Origin: JANXQG01 sp964615095
GTDB lineage: Bacteria; Planctomycetota; Planctomycetia; Pirellulales; Thermoguttaceae
Length of the DNA: 64,000 bases
Direction of reading: 5' to 3'
Assembly: GCA_964615095.1 (NCBI GenBank)
Contig: CAZTPX010000018.1
Coordinates: 32,442-96,441 of the forward strand
In this document: piece after piece, positions 1 through 8,431 of the stretch
Layout: each line of letters opens with the position of its first letter
How positions within the stretch are numbered: the stretch's first letter is position 1
Position numbers and translations under genes: made by a program
Notes under the pieces: model-generated
What the model was told of the DNA's origin: nothing
What the model saw: the letters and a program-made list of their open reading frames with translations, nothing else
Database searches by the model: none

Positions 1-848
1 TCGCTGCCGGCGTCACCGGCCTCTTGGGGCCCAACGGCGCCGGCAAATCGACCATGCTGCAACTGGCCACCGGGCAGCTCCGCCCCAGCCAGGGAGAGGT
101 CCGCGTGCTCGGCCACCGGACATGGAACAATGCTGCCCTGATGCGGCACATCGGCCTCTGCCCCGAGCAGGACGCCTTCTACGAATGGATGACGGGGCTG
201 GGCTTCGTCCGCACCTGCGCGCGATTGACCGGAATGAGCCTGCGCAAGGCCACAGCCGCCGCCGAGAAGGCCATCGCCCGCGTCGGCATGACGGACAACA
301 TGGGCCGCAGAATCCGTGGCTACTCCAAGGGCATGCGGCAGCGGATCAAGCTGGCGCAGGCCCTGGTCCACGAGCCGCGCGTGCTGCTTTTGGACGAGCC
401 GTTTACCGGCACGGACCCCGTGGCCCGCCGCGACCTGAGTGCCGTTATCCGCGAACTGGGCGAAAGCGGCCATAGCGTGGTGGTTTCCAGCCACGTGTTG
501 CACGAAGTCGAGACTCTGACGACGAACATCGTTCTGGTACACCGCGGACGCCTCGTGGCCGAGGGCCAGATCCAGCAAATCCGCGATCTCATCGACCGCC
601 ACCCCCACCGCATCATCCTGGTCTCGGACGACTATCGTTCCCTGGCCGCCAAGTTGGTCTGCTGGGATGACGTCGAGGGTGTGAACGTGCTTCGCGACCG
701 GCAGGCGCTCTTGATCGAGACCCGCACGCCCGATTCCTTCTATGCCCGGCTGCCGGCGATTGCCTTGGAGACGGTTACGCCCATTCGCGAAGTCTACTCC
801 GACGACAATAACCTGGAAGCCGTGTTCAAGTACCTAGTGGGTAAATGA
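1..848 (+). CDS. ABC transporter ATP-binding protein (5' end outside window)
   Basis: This is the nucleotide-binding subunit of an ABC exporter, cut by the left edge; the frame is open from base 3. The Walker A motif GPNGAGKST lies at about bases 27-53, with a Q-loop (PEQD) downstream. The ABC signature (YSKGMRQR) is at about 321-344, Walker B (VLLLDEPF) at about 381-404, and the H-switch (SSH) at about 486-494. The roughly 90 residues after the ATPase core are a variable C-terminal domain, as in ABC-2 drug or Na+ exporters. The stop overlaps the next start (ATGA), so the two genes are translationally coupled. The family is certain; the substrate cannot be read. Confidence 0.93.
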   Translation, partial: AAGVTGLLGPNGAGKSTMLQLATGQLRPSQGEVRVLGHRTWNNAALMRHIGLCPEQDAFYEWMTGLGFVRTCARLTGMSLRKATAAAEKAIARVGMTDNMGRRIRGYSKGMRQRIKLAQALVHEPRVLLLDEPFTGTDPVARRDLSAVIRELGESGHSVVVSSHVLHEVETLTTNIVLVHRGRLVAEGQIQQIRDLIDRHPHRIILVSDDYRSLAAKLVCWDDVEGVNVLRDRQALLIETRTPDSFYARLPAIALETVTPIREVYSDDNNLEAVFKYLVGK

Positions 849-1705
849 TGGAGCCTGCAACCGTTGTCGGCCACGATGCCGTTCGCCTCTCGCGGATTCC
901 CAACTTCCGCGGCTTGTTCGCGCTGCTGGTGTTGGCCCTGCGGCAACAGGTCCGAGGTTGGCGGCTGATCATCCTGGGGCTGCTCTTCCTGTTGCCGGGC
1001 GCATTGGCGGCGATCGTCTACGAAGCGGCGCCCGCGTCGGCGCGGCGTTCGTCCCCGGCAGAGGTCTTTGACTTTGTCTTCCTTTTCATGCTGATTCCGC
1101 ATGCCCTGGCCCCGCTGGCGGCGCTGCTCTGCGCGGGCGGCATCGTGCGCGACGAAGTCGAGGAACAGACGCTGACTTACTTGCTGTTGCGGCCGTTGCC
1201 GCGGATGGCCATCTACACGGTCAAGTTGCTGGCTGCGTTGATCATTGCGGCCCTCTTGACGTCGTTCTTTACCGTGGCCACGCTGGTGTTCATCGCCTGG
1301 TTGAGCGGCGAACCGCCAACCGTAGGTTACGTCGCGCAAGGTATGACGATCGCTGCGATCTTCAGCCTGGCCCAGGTCGCTTATTGCGGGCTGTTCGCCC
1401 TGCTGGCGCTGCTCATGCGGCGCGCGCTGCTGGTCGGCGTCATCTATATCATTTTCTTCGAGGGACTTCTTGCCACATTCGACACCATCGCCCGGCGGAT
1501 GACGGTGATGTACTACTTTCGCCTGCTCGTGCTCCGCTGGCTGAATCCGGCCAGGGGCGTTACGTGGGAGTTCAACCTGAAGACCGCTCCCACGGCGGCC
1601 AATTGCGTGCTGACGCTGCTTGTCGCAGGCTTTGTCTTGGCAATCGTCGGATCGCTGATCTTCGCCAGTCGCGAGTTCCGCATGAAGACGCCCGAGGGCG
1701 AGTGA
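845..1705 (+). CDS. ABC-2 type transporter permease
   Basis: This 286-residue membrane protein is the permease partner of the upstream ATPase, with which it overlaps by four bases. About six hydrophobic segments are visible: around residues 35-55, 75-100, 125-145, 165-190, 195-215 and 255-275. The motif GIVRDEVEEQTLTYLL between the second and third segments is typical of ABC-2 permeases. With the ATPase it should form an exporter in the cytoplasmic membrane. The substrate is unknown. The gene is convergent with the HdeD-like gene, about 30 bp away, with no obvious terminator between them. Confidence 0.9.
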   Translation: MMEPATVVGHDAVRLSRIPNFRGLFALLVLALRQQVRGWRLIILGLLFLLPGALAAIVYEAAPASARRSSPAEVFDFVFLFMLIPHALAPLAALLCAGGIVRDEVEEQTLTYLLLRPLPRMAIYTVKLLAALIIAALLTSFFTVATLVFIAWLSGEPPTVGYVAQGMTIAAIFSLAQVAYCGLFALLALLMRRALLVGVIYIIFFEGLLATFDTIARRMTVMYYFRLLVLRWLNPARGVTWEFNLKTAPTAANCVLTLLVAGFVLAIVGSLIFASREFRMKTPEGE

Positions 1706-1735
1706 TTCGCTTCCGCCCCTATTTGAACGCGCAAG

Positions 1736-2329
1736 TCATTCCGCCGGGATGCGACGGATTGCCAGGGCAAGCATGATCCAGGCCCAGCCGCTGAAAATCA
1801 ACTCCAGGCCGACCAACAGGCCGATGACCCAGACCGCGCTCACAGGCAACTGGCGATAGATCGCCAGTCCGACGAGGAACGTGACGCCGCCGTTCAGGAG
1901 CGTCCAACCCCACTGCGCATGGCGGGCCGTAAGGGCCGCCATCATGCGAAACAGGCCCATGACCATGAACGACACGGCCAAGTAGACGGTGACCATCAAG
2001 ATCGAGAGCAACGGCCGCTCGGAAGCCACGAAGCCGCCGGCCAGGTAGAGCATGCCGACAAGCACGTTCACCAGGAAGCCGCTCCACTTGCCCGTAAAGA
2101 ATGCGCCGATCAACGTGGCCACGCCGGCCACCAACAAGAGGATCGACAAGACGCTGATCGCAGCCACGCTGGCGGCCAGCGGAAATGTGATCGCCGCAAT
2201 GCCGCAGATCAGCAACAAACCTCCCAACAGCACGAACCACCACCAGTGCGAGCGGACGTGGTGCAGTTCGTGCCGGACAACGGTCCCGGCTGTCGGGGCG
2301 GAAGGGATGATTTGCGGTTCTGTACTCAT
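1736..2329 (-). CDS. HdeD family (DUF308) membrane protein
   Basis: This 197-residue integral membrane protein has about six transmembrane segments separated by very short loops, the layout of the HdeD/DUF308 family linked to acid resistance in enterobacteria. A short hydrophilic N-terminus (about 30 residues) precedes the first helix, which starts with WWWFVLLGG. The second helix pair contains the repeated small-residue pattern of the family. It is transcribed alone, about 85 bp from the next gene. The family call is good; an acid-stress role in this organism is only inference. Confidence 0.82.
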   Translation of the reverse strand: MSTEPQIIPSAPTAGTVVRHELHHVRSHWWWFVLLGGLLLICGIAAITFPLAASVAAISVLSILLLVAGVATLIGAFFTGKWSGFLVNVLVGMLYLAGGFVASERPLLSILMVTVYLAVSFMVMGLFRMMAALTARHAQWGWTLLNGGVTFLVGLAIYRQLPVSAVWVIGLLVGLELIFSGWAWIMLALAIRRIPAE

Positions 2330-2414
2330 GGTTCGTTCCTTTTCGTAAAGTGATGAAGACGATGCGGTTTTCTGGGGCCAAATCCGGAAGTCATTCGGCG
2401 GTCGCCCCCAACTC

Positions 2415-3902
2415 TCAGTTGCTTGTTGTCTGGCTGGCTTCAGGTTGTTTCATCCGCACGAGCAGTTCCTGCTCGGTGCGGTCCGCCCCGTAATGCACGA
2501 GTGCGGTCGATTCGTTCATGGTAAGGTTATAAAGGCCGGTCTCGACGACCAGGCCCTTGCCGCCCGCGACCCGCCAGGCTACGCGCTGGGTCTTCTTGTC
2601 GACCGCGCCGGTCACGGCCTGGTTGGCCTGCGTGACTTGGTCGAAGTAGTTGCCGCGGATCGCGCCGTCTTTGTCGACGGCCAGTTGGAAGATCATGCTG
2701 GGTGTCTTCTTGCCTTCCTCCGTCAAGCCGAAGACGCCTAGCGGCAACCACTGCTGGTCGTCGGAGGCCTGCGCGCTGGCCGTCGAGTCGGCCAGCGTGG
2801 CGGCCTGCTGGTAATACTGCTGGCTCGTACCGGCAAGCTGACCGGCATAGTAGACGTTGTCGTCCTGGTAGACGATGTCGTTGCCGTAGTTGTAACCGTA
2901 AGGCGTGGTGCAGTCGAACCAAGGGCCGAGCGTGCCCCAGGCAACCGGCGTCCAGACTGCGGCGGCCCAGTCGGCGGCCGAATAGACTGCCGGATACCAG
3001 GCCCAGGGATGCGCCGCGCACCAGGCTCCCGTGTACATTCCGCGACCCGCGCACCAGCCGTTGCAAGCCACGCCCTGGGCATGGCACCAGGTGGGCGACC
3101 AGGCGCGCGTGCCGTACGCCGCGTGACCCCGGCTGGTGACGGTGGTCCCGTTGACTGCCGTGCCCGTGCCGGCATAGCGTCCGGCGGTCGTGCCATAGGG
3201 ACCGGTCGCAATGCCGCGACCGGCGGTTGTGTCATGCGTATAGACATTGCCGTCGGGAGTCTTGATGGCCGTCCCGCTGGCAAAACGTCCGCCAGCCGCC
3301 ATGCCGCCCGGACCAATTGCCGCGCCCTGTACGCCTACTGCGCCATGCGCGATGGTCGTGCCGTCGGGACCTTGATAAACGCGCCCTGTGGCCCCGCCGC
3401 GGAAGGCCTCAGCGCCTTCCGGCCCCGCGGCAACACCACGGGCGCCGTAGGCCCCGTCGGCTGCATGAAAGCCGCCGTCGGTGGGCAGATCAAGGAAGTT
3501 ATTGAGCTGGCCGCGATTCACCGAGGCGTTGTAATCGCTAGCGTGGAATCCACCCGCGCCATAGCCGCCTGCGGAGAATCCGGGGGCGCGGTAACCGTTG
3601 AAATCGCTACTACGATCGACGCTGCCGCCGTAGCTGCTGCGATCGAAACCGCCGTAGCTGCTGCGATCAACGCTGCCATAGCTGCTCCGATTAAAACTGT
3701 CCCCGCCATAGCTACCTCGATCGAAACTGCCGCCGCCGTAACTGCCGCGATCGAAACTGCCGCTACTAAAGCTGCTGCGATTGAAAGTGCCGCCGCTAAA
3801 ACTGCCGCCCCGGAAGCCACCGAAACCGCGGGCGTAGACGGTTGCCGGAAGGCAACCAACGCCAATCGCCAGAACACAGATCACCGTAAGGAGTTTATTC
3901 AT
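2415..3902 (-). CDS. secreted Gly/Ser-repeat surface protein
   Basis: This exported protein of about 495 residues has a Sec signal peptide ending near VYA-RG. An ATG 12 bases upstream (3914) is in frame, but a GGTGA ribosome-binding site sits 5 nt before the ATG at 3902. Residues 25-110 are degenerate repeats of about ten residues built on FDRSSYGG. Residues 150-260 carry a second repeat (GxAxGPxG, with T or A before it). Residues 265-335 are rich in Trp, Cys and Tyr (HPWAWYP and similar). The last 120 residues look like a globular domain. Similar low-complexity proteins occur on planctomycete cell surfaces. It follows the SnoaL-like gene by 16 bp, so the two are probably co-transcribed. Function is unknown. 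Confidence 0.8.
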   Translation of the reverse strand: MNKLLTVICVLAIGVGCLPATVYARGFGGFRGGSFSGGTFNRSSFSSGSFDRGSYGGGSFDRGSYGGDSFNRSSYGSVDRSSYGGFDRSSYGGSVDRSSDFNGYRAPGFSAGGYGAGGFHASDYNASVNRGQLNNFLDLPTDGGFHAADGAYGARGVAAGPEGAEAFRGGATGRVYQGPDGTTIAHGAVGVQGAAIGPGGMAAGGRFASGTAIKTPDGNVYTHDTTAGRGIATGPYGTTAGRYAGTGTAVNGTTVTSRGHAAYGTRAWSPTWCHAQGVACNGWCAGRGMYTGAWCAAHPWAWYPAVYSAADWAAAVWTPVAWGTLGPWFDCTTPYGYNYGNDIVYQDDNVYYAGQLAGTSQQYYQQAATLADSTASAQASDDQQWLPLGVFGLTEEGKKTPSMIFQLAVDKDGAIRGNYFDQVTQANQAVTGAVDKKTQRVAWRVAGGKGLVVETGLYNLTMNESTALVHYGADRTEQELLVRMKQPEASQTTSN

Positions 3903-3918
3903 GAGTGTCACCATAAGA

Positions 3919-4878
3919 TCAATGGGTTACGATCCGATCAAAGACAACTTCGGGTGTGTCGGGCAAGGATGCCTCGCCCATTGTACGTGCCACCGACCGC
4001 CAGCCCAGCACGTTGTCTTCGCCCGGTACGCGGATCAAGAGATCGCGCGACGAGGTGGGCGTGCCGTCGGCAAGGACGCCCGTCGTCTCAATCTGCCAGC
4101 CCTCCGGCGTGGCCGTCCAGACGCCCGTGCCGTATCCGCCGGAGGCGTCGAACGACCAGGAGCGGATCTTGCCGGCGTTGGGATCCCAGCCGATAATCTG
4201 CTTGCCGCTGGAGACCACGATGCCGTCGTCGCTGACCTTGTACTCCCGTTCCAGGAAGCTCTTGTTGGCAAACCAGCGGATCTTCGACTCCCGCGTTGTG
4301 CCGTCCCGTTCGGTTTTCCAAGTGCCGACCAGCCAAGCCAGGCTTTCGACGCGAGAATGGTTCGAAGCGACCGCGACTTTCGCCTCGCGCACGCTGGCCA
4401 TCAGCCACCTGCCGCCTGTCAGCACGTGGCAGGCCGTATAGCGGCTGATCACGGGCGGGCCGGCATGCTCGGCCGAGACCTGGCTGATGCCGTCTTCGAT
4501 CGCCATTTCCGGCGTGGGAAATTCGACCGACTTGACAGCCACCGAGATCTTGGCGCCGGGATAGGTCTTGAAGAGCCTCGCGTATTCGTCGCGGATGGCT
4601 GTTTGGCCGCGGAGGATCTGTCCCTCGTCGTCGGCAACGGAGGCGGCCGCGGTGAACATCGCGCTCAGAGCGCCAGCGTCACCGCGATTGAAAGCCTCGA
4701 CGAAGGCCTTGGCCGTGGCGCGGATGGCCTCGGCCGAAGGCTTTGGCAACGCCGGTTTGGCACGCGCCGCGGACGCTGGCGATTTGGATTTCGGACGATC
4801 GGCCGCAGTGAGCGACGCGGCCAGAAGAAGGACCGCGAGAGGCACGATGGCCAAGCTGCGTACAATTCTCTGAATCAT
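3919..4878 (-). CDS. secreted SnoaL/NTF2-like protein (SgcJ/EcaC-type)
   Basis: About 319 residues with a signal peptide (hydrophobic run LAIVPLAVLLLAASLTAA). The ATG at 4878 has AGGAG 9 nt upstream; an in-frame start 69 bases earlier lacks a site. Residues 45-170 fit the SnoaL/NTF2-like fold used in SgcJ/EcaC proteins (AKAFVEAFNRGDAGALSAMF, then a GxxAIRxEY segment). The second half (residues 180-315) begins with the phrase ESLAWLVGTWK and resembles lipocalin-like DUF1579 domains. It probably binds a small ligand in the periplasm. It is the first gene of a likely two-gene operon with the repeat-rich surface protein. Confidence 0.78.
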   Translation of the reverse strand: MIQRIVRSLAIVPLAVLLLAASLTAADRPKSKSPASAARAKPALPKPSAEAIRATAKAFVEAFNRGDAGALSAMFTAAASVADDEGQILRGQTAIRDEYARLFKTYPGAKISVAVKSVEFPTPEMAIEDGISQVSAEHAGPPVISRYTACHVLTGGRWLMASVREAKVAVASNHSRVESLAWLVGTWKTERDGTTRESKIRWFANKSFLEREYKVSDDGIVVSSGKQIIGWDPNAGKIRSWSFDASGGYGTGVWTATPEGWQIETTGVLADGTPTSSRDLLIRVPGEDNVLGWRSVARTMGEASLPDTPEVVFDRIVTH

Positions 4879-4972
4879 TGGGGAATGCTCCTGGGATAAA
4901 GTGGACGAGCCCCTCCTGGGCATTCGGCAGACTAAACAACCTCTCACGACTCCGGGACTCCGTCAACCATGC

Positions 4973-5037
4973 CTGTAGGGAACGGACTCCGCGCCGTTCC
5001 GGAAGACTCGCAACGCCACGGAGGGCGTTCCCTACAG
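4973..5037. repeat. inverted repeat (12-bp arms)
   Basis: CTGTAGGGAACG at 4973-4984 is perfectly complementary to CGTTCCCTACAG at 5026-5037. Between them a smaller hairpin is possible. This is one of several unrelated palindromic intergenic elements in the window. It lies between two minus-strand genes, downstream of the sulfatase-tail gene's 3' end. Confidence 0.7.
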
Positions 5038-5115
5038 TAAGTGTCCCAAAATCGCGAAAAGTTATTTTGGATATCCTGCTAATGGTATAGGTAAGTCTAG
5101 CATAAATTCCAGCCG

Positions 5116-5799
5116 TTATTCGCTGGCCCGGTTATTTCGCTGGCCCTCTTGTTCCAGCAGCTTGATATCAGCGGGCGACAACTTCGGCCGATCGATCTTG
5201 ACGGTCAGCTTGTTCAGCTTCGCCGTGAGCGCAAATGGACACTGGTAATCCTCGTCGCAGACGGGCGTGCCGGTATCGGAACCGATGTCGAAGCTCTCGT
5301 CCCATTGCAGGATGATGGGGAGCGTGCGTTCCATCTTCTGCGTGGCAACCTGCTTGCCGTCCACCTTGAGCGTGCCCGTGCCGCTGCGGCCCGCGGTGAG
5401 GTTGGGCTGAGGCTGAACCAGCCGCGTGGCCACCGACGCATCCAGCGGCAACACCTGGTACTTCTTCGCCTCAACAAGGGACAATTGCTTCATCTCCTGT
5501 ACCTTGGCGGGATACTTGGCCGCCACGTCTTCGTCCTGCGTCCAGTCCTTGCTCAGGTCGTAGAGTTCCCACGTGCAGTTGTTTTGCCCGCCGATCGTGG
5601 TTGTCGCGGCGGGCGAACCCGGCTCGCCGCTGGTCTGCGGCGCTGCGGCCGGATTGCTGGCCGCCGGGCCGCGCCGCGGACGGCGCAACAACTGGGCGGA
5701 ACTCGTCGGCAACAGGCTCAACACGATTACCGCTGCCAGCCCAGCCACAAGCGGCCTGCGGCAGCACCGATTCACACTCACTCCCTTCCAGACTTGCAT
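5116..5799 (-). pseudogene. secreted sulfatase C-terminal remnant without catalytic domain
   Basis: About 227 residues from the ATG at 5799 (AAGGA 8 nt upstream). A signal peptide (LVAGLAAVIVLSLLPTSSA) and a Pro/Ala-rich linker run to about residue 70. The rest matches only the C-terminal end of planctomycete arylsulfatases: WELYDLSKDWTQ, KYQVLPLDASVATR, then GTGTLKVDGK and FDIGSDTGTPV. The whole catalytic domain, including the Cys-x-Pro-x-Arg formylglycine site, is absent. The normal sequence between LTAGR and GTGTL also seems shortened. The reading frame has stayed open from signal peptide to stop, so it may be a recent deletion derivative or a domesticated secreted domain rather than a dead gene. 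Confidence 0.72.
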
Positions 5800-6352
5800 C
5801 CTAAAGGTCCTTTTCAGGGCGGTCACAAATCTACGGGTTCGCTCGGCCGCCCCCCTGCTTCGGCGCGCGCAGCCCAGAATACCTCCTGGCTGGACTTGAT
5901 TGCCCAGAATCGTTACTTCAGCAGTATTATACCGACGCAGACAAGGCACCGGCCGAGAAAATCGATGATCGTGTGAGCGGGTCACGGCGCGTGAGGTCGC
6001 GAAAGGCATGGTCTGTTTAGAAAAGGGGATGGTTCAATTCTTAGGTGGTTTGGGTAACAGCACCAATAGTTGCGACGCCAATCTTATGGGTGGTTCTTGC
6101 CCGACCTTGCCCAGAATCAAATTCTCTATGTCAGGAAAAAGTGCTTCCAGGGGCATTTCTCCAGCCTTGGCCGGCGCGACCAACCACCGTATCGGGGCAG
6201 GCAGTCGTGTGACCTGGTCACAAAAAGGGGCCTTTTCGCGCTTCTGCGGCGATTTTGCATGTCCACGGATGTATTCGGCTTCCACTAAAGGTATTGCTCA
6301 CACGGAGAAAACTGCGGGAATACGATCACTTGACACTCTAATGATTATTTCG

Positions 6353-6441
6353 GCACAGCCAAAGGCCGTGGCCATTTTTGTGCCACTTTGTGCTATTTCC
6401 TAGCCACTTTGTGCCATTTCGTACCACTTTGTGCCATTCTG
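6353..6441. repeat. degenerate short tandem repeat (TTTGTGCCA)
   Basis: The motif TTTGTGCCA or a close variant recurs about five times at spacings of roughly 15-19 bases. Read on the minus strand it encodes repeated NGTKWHK-like peptides. There is no evidence that it is translated. Confidence 0.55.
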
Positions 6442-7000
6442 TGCCAAATGTGTTCATGCGTACAGTATATAGGAGTAGGACACATGGCGCTTTCTTTGAG
6501 ATATTTGAGTACAGAGTCAGAAAAATAATTAATTGCTGCCACGGCAAGTGCGGCGGTTCGCGACCCTTGCGCGGGTGTAGGGTGGGTCGAGGCACGAGAC
6601 CCACGCGCCACAGCTTTAGGCCGTTCCGCGCAGCCGCCGGCGCGCGGACGCCGACTTGGGCGGGTCGGCGCCGCGCATTGCTAATGGCCCCCGGTTCGCT
6701 ACGCCGGGGGCCGGTCAAATTGTCAAAGAACAAATGCACGCGCCGAGTATTCAGGCGTGGCTGAATTGTCTGCAGCGCGCTTTATACCCTACAATACGCA
6801 AGAAATCTCGCGCCCATTGCGCCCGGGACGCGAACTTGCGTCGCAAGTCCAATCGCTCGTTGCACTTTCGGCATCTTTACATCCGTTGGCGCCGTGATCA
6901 ATCGGGAGCTGCGATTCAAGGCCGATTCGCCCGGCTGCCCAATAACAACTCGAATTGTAAACGCCACCGCCGGCCCCGTGCCGGCGGAGCGAGTGTTTTT

Positions 7001-7043
7001 GACCACTACCAGCCACGGCAATCTCCCAATTTCGTCGCCTTTC
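7001..7043. repeat. dispersed intergenic repeat, copy 1
   Basis: The sequence CCACTACCAGC..CGGCAATC.CCAATTTCGTCGCC here matches, with few differences, the reverse complement of 18066-18105 (CCACTACCAGCGACGGCAATCCCCGATTTTCGCCGCC). Neither copy lies in a gene. Confidence 0.6.
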
Positions 7044-7289
7044 GCGTGCTGCCCGCCCGGCGGGGCACCCTCTGGGTCAGGCGGACAGCACGCGAAAGGC
7101 GACGAGGAAATGTTGCGGAGGGCACGCTTGTATCCGCCGCAATCTGGCCAAGATCAACTACCGCATCCAAACCGAGGCGATCAAGGAGAACCTTGTACCG
7201 CCTGAGTTGAGCGCACACGAAACCAACTTGGTTTATGCCTCGGAGGCAGCAGTACTGTACCAGGACTTGCTGCGGCACGATCCGTTCTG

Positions 7290-7382
7290 TTCTTGCCCCG
7301 AAGGGGCCGCAACATACCAGCCCAGGGCAACACCCTGGGACAGTATCCGGCATGGCCCCGTCAGCCCTGAAGGGGCGAAACA
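7290..7382. repeat. planctomycete-type palindromic intergenic element
   Basis: Three short hairpins in a row: GCCCC-GAA-GGGGC (7295-7307), CCAGGGC-AAC-ACCCTGG (around 7322-7339) and GCCCC...GGGGC (around 7355-7376), with the phrase CAGCCCTGAAGGGGCGAAACA. This layout is familiar from dispersed intergenic repeats in planctomycetes and other large genomes. It does not appear to be coding. Confidence 0.5.
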
Positions 7383-7474
7383 ATCGGTAAGGTGCCGTCA
7401 TCGAAAAGCAGGCGAGCAGATCGCGTTCGCCGTGTATCGGGTCTCGCCGGGGTCAGGCTTTCGCCGGGGTCGGC

Positions 7475-7620
7475 TTATCGCCGTTTCAGCCGCACGCGGG
7501 TCTCATGCACGATCTCGATTTTGACGCTGTGCCAGTTCCCATGTTCCCGGATCGCTCGGTCGATGGCGTTTAACGGCCTGGTTGTCGCTCATATCCGCCA
7601 AGCTGACACGCAGGTCGGTG
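7475..7620 (-). pseudogene. unidentified gene relic (C-terminal end)
   Basis: On the minus strand the last 33 or so codons before the TAA at 7475-7477 read as a plausible protein end (AIDRAIREHGNWHSVKIEIV, then a basic tail VRLKRR). The 5' continuation (THEGFTDLRVSLADMSDNQA) lies in another frame, so a frameshift separates them. I do not recognise the family. The region is non-functional as it stands. Confidence 0.3.
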
Positions 7621-7649
7621 AAGCCCTCGTGGGTCAAATCCGAGCGTCG

Positions 7650-7775
7650 GGGTCCGCGTCGGCGACGCTAGGGCTGATGGCCTGCGACCTCAGCGAACTT
7701 CGGAAGAACGACTCGCGCAAGCAGGCAGTTGCCTGGCTGCTACGGAAGCACACGACGGTTAGCAACTACCGGCTC
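7650..7775 (+). pseudogene. relic of a REP-associated (RAYT/IS200-like) transposase C-terminus
   Basis: About 30 codons from 7677 read MACDLSELRKNDSRKQAVAW and then LLRKHTTVSN. This resembles the C-terminal helix-turn-helix of RAYT transposases (KNDPRKxAxAWxLRxxTxVSNRWI). Nothing recognisable flanks it: the HUH (His-hydrophobe-His) and Tyr catalytic parts are missing. It lies about 190 bp from large REP-like hairpins, the usual partners of such enzymes. Identification is from a short match, so it is moderate only. Confidence 0.5.
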
Positions 7776-7954
7776 AGGCCGGTACTGCCCATCTCTCACG
7801 GCAAAGTGGAAAGTGCCGGCCCGACGCCGCTCTGCGGTTGTCGGGCGTTGCAGCGGGCGTTTTTCAGAAAGCAGGGCAACGGTCCTCCGCGGATCGGCAC
7901 CGTGAAGCTTACGATCGGCGACCAGCCACGAGCCGCCGCCCGTCTGCACGCCCA

Positions 7955-8392
7955 AAATCGGGGGACACGATACTGGTTTTCCGCGCTTTTCGAGATTCGA
8001 TCGAAAACCAGTAACATGTCCCCCGATTTCTGTCCCCCGATTTCAGTTTCGCGATATCTGCGCTCGGCGCGGCGAGATCAACCCGTGGCAGCAGGAGTCG
8101 CTGGCGCGGCTGCTGCACAAGCTCCCAGGCGGTGCTGGACTTCGTCGACGAGCCGCGGCTGCGGGACACGTCGAAATCGGGGGACACGATACTGGTTTTC
8201 CGCGCTTTTCGAGATTCGATCGAAAACCAGTAACATGTCCCCCGATTTCTGTCCCCCGATTTCAGTTTCGCGATATCTGCGCTCGGCGCGGCGAGATCAA
8301 CCCGTGGCAGCAGGAGTCGCTGGCGCGGCTGCTGCACAAGCTCCCAGGCGGTGCTGGACTTCGTCGACGAGCCGCGGCTGCGGGACACGTCG
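7955..8392. repeat. 219-bp perfect tandem duplication with REP-like hairpin
   Basis: Bases 7955-8173 are repeated as 8174-8392 with no difference that I can see. Each unit begins with a hairpin: a 27-base arm starting AAATCGGGGGACA (7955-7981 and 8174-8200) pairs at 25 of 27 positions with an arm at 8003-8029 (and 8222-8248), with a 21-base loop. An extra partial copy of the arm end (CTGTCCCCCGATTTC) follows. The rest of each unit carries a Roco-family COR fragment. The identity of the copies implies a recent duplication or an assembly artefact. Confidence 0.9.
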
Positions 8393-8431
8393 GTGCTCAA
8401 TCCGCACTGGGTCACCGACGGCGTCTACCGG
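8267..8431 (+). pseudogene. Roco/COR-domain gene fragment
   Basis: Two adjacent frames together read like the end of a COR domain. One frame gives ICARRGEINPWQQESLARLL and the next gives VLDFVDEPRLRDTSVLNPHW followed by VTDGVYR. COR domains of bacterial Roco (LRR-Roc-COR) GTPases carry the pattern GIVLNFxDDPRLRDTxVLNPxWVTxGIY. A frameshift and the absence of LRR and Roc parts show it is a relic. An earlier partial copy lies in the first unit of the tandem duplication (8048-8173). Confidence 0.62.

Larger units (their letters stand above)
5800..7289. other. gene-poor decayed stretch
   Basis: I see no convincing gene here. Frames up to 80-180 codons exist on both strands but lack ribosome-binding sites, recognisable motifs and planctomycete-like composition. 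The stretch holds a degenerate short tandem repeat (6353-6441), a ribosome-binding site followed by a 14-codon frame (6471-6528) and one copy of a dispersed repeat (7001-7043). Confidence 0.5.

Noticed and set aside
3009..4196. Long plus-strand frame (395 codons) opposite the repeat-rich surface protein
   Set aside because: Ala/Thr/Ile-rich repeats are the antisense reading of the FDRSSYGG repeat DNA; the minus-strand gene has signal peptide and ribosome-binding site.
6034..6285. 83-codon minus-strand frame in the gene-poor region
   Set aside because: GTG start without ribosome-binding site and no recognisable motif; kept out for lack of support.
7955..8392. Idea that the direct repeats are a CRISPR array
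   Set aside because: Only two units of 219 bp with no spacers and no cas genes; each unit carries a hairpin and a gene fragment.
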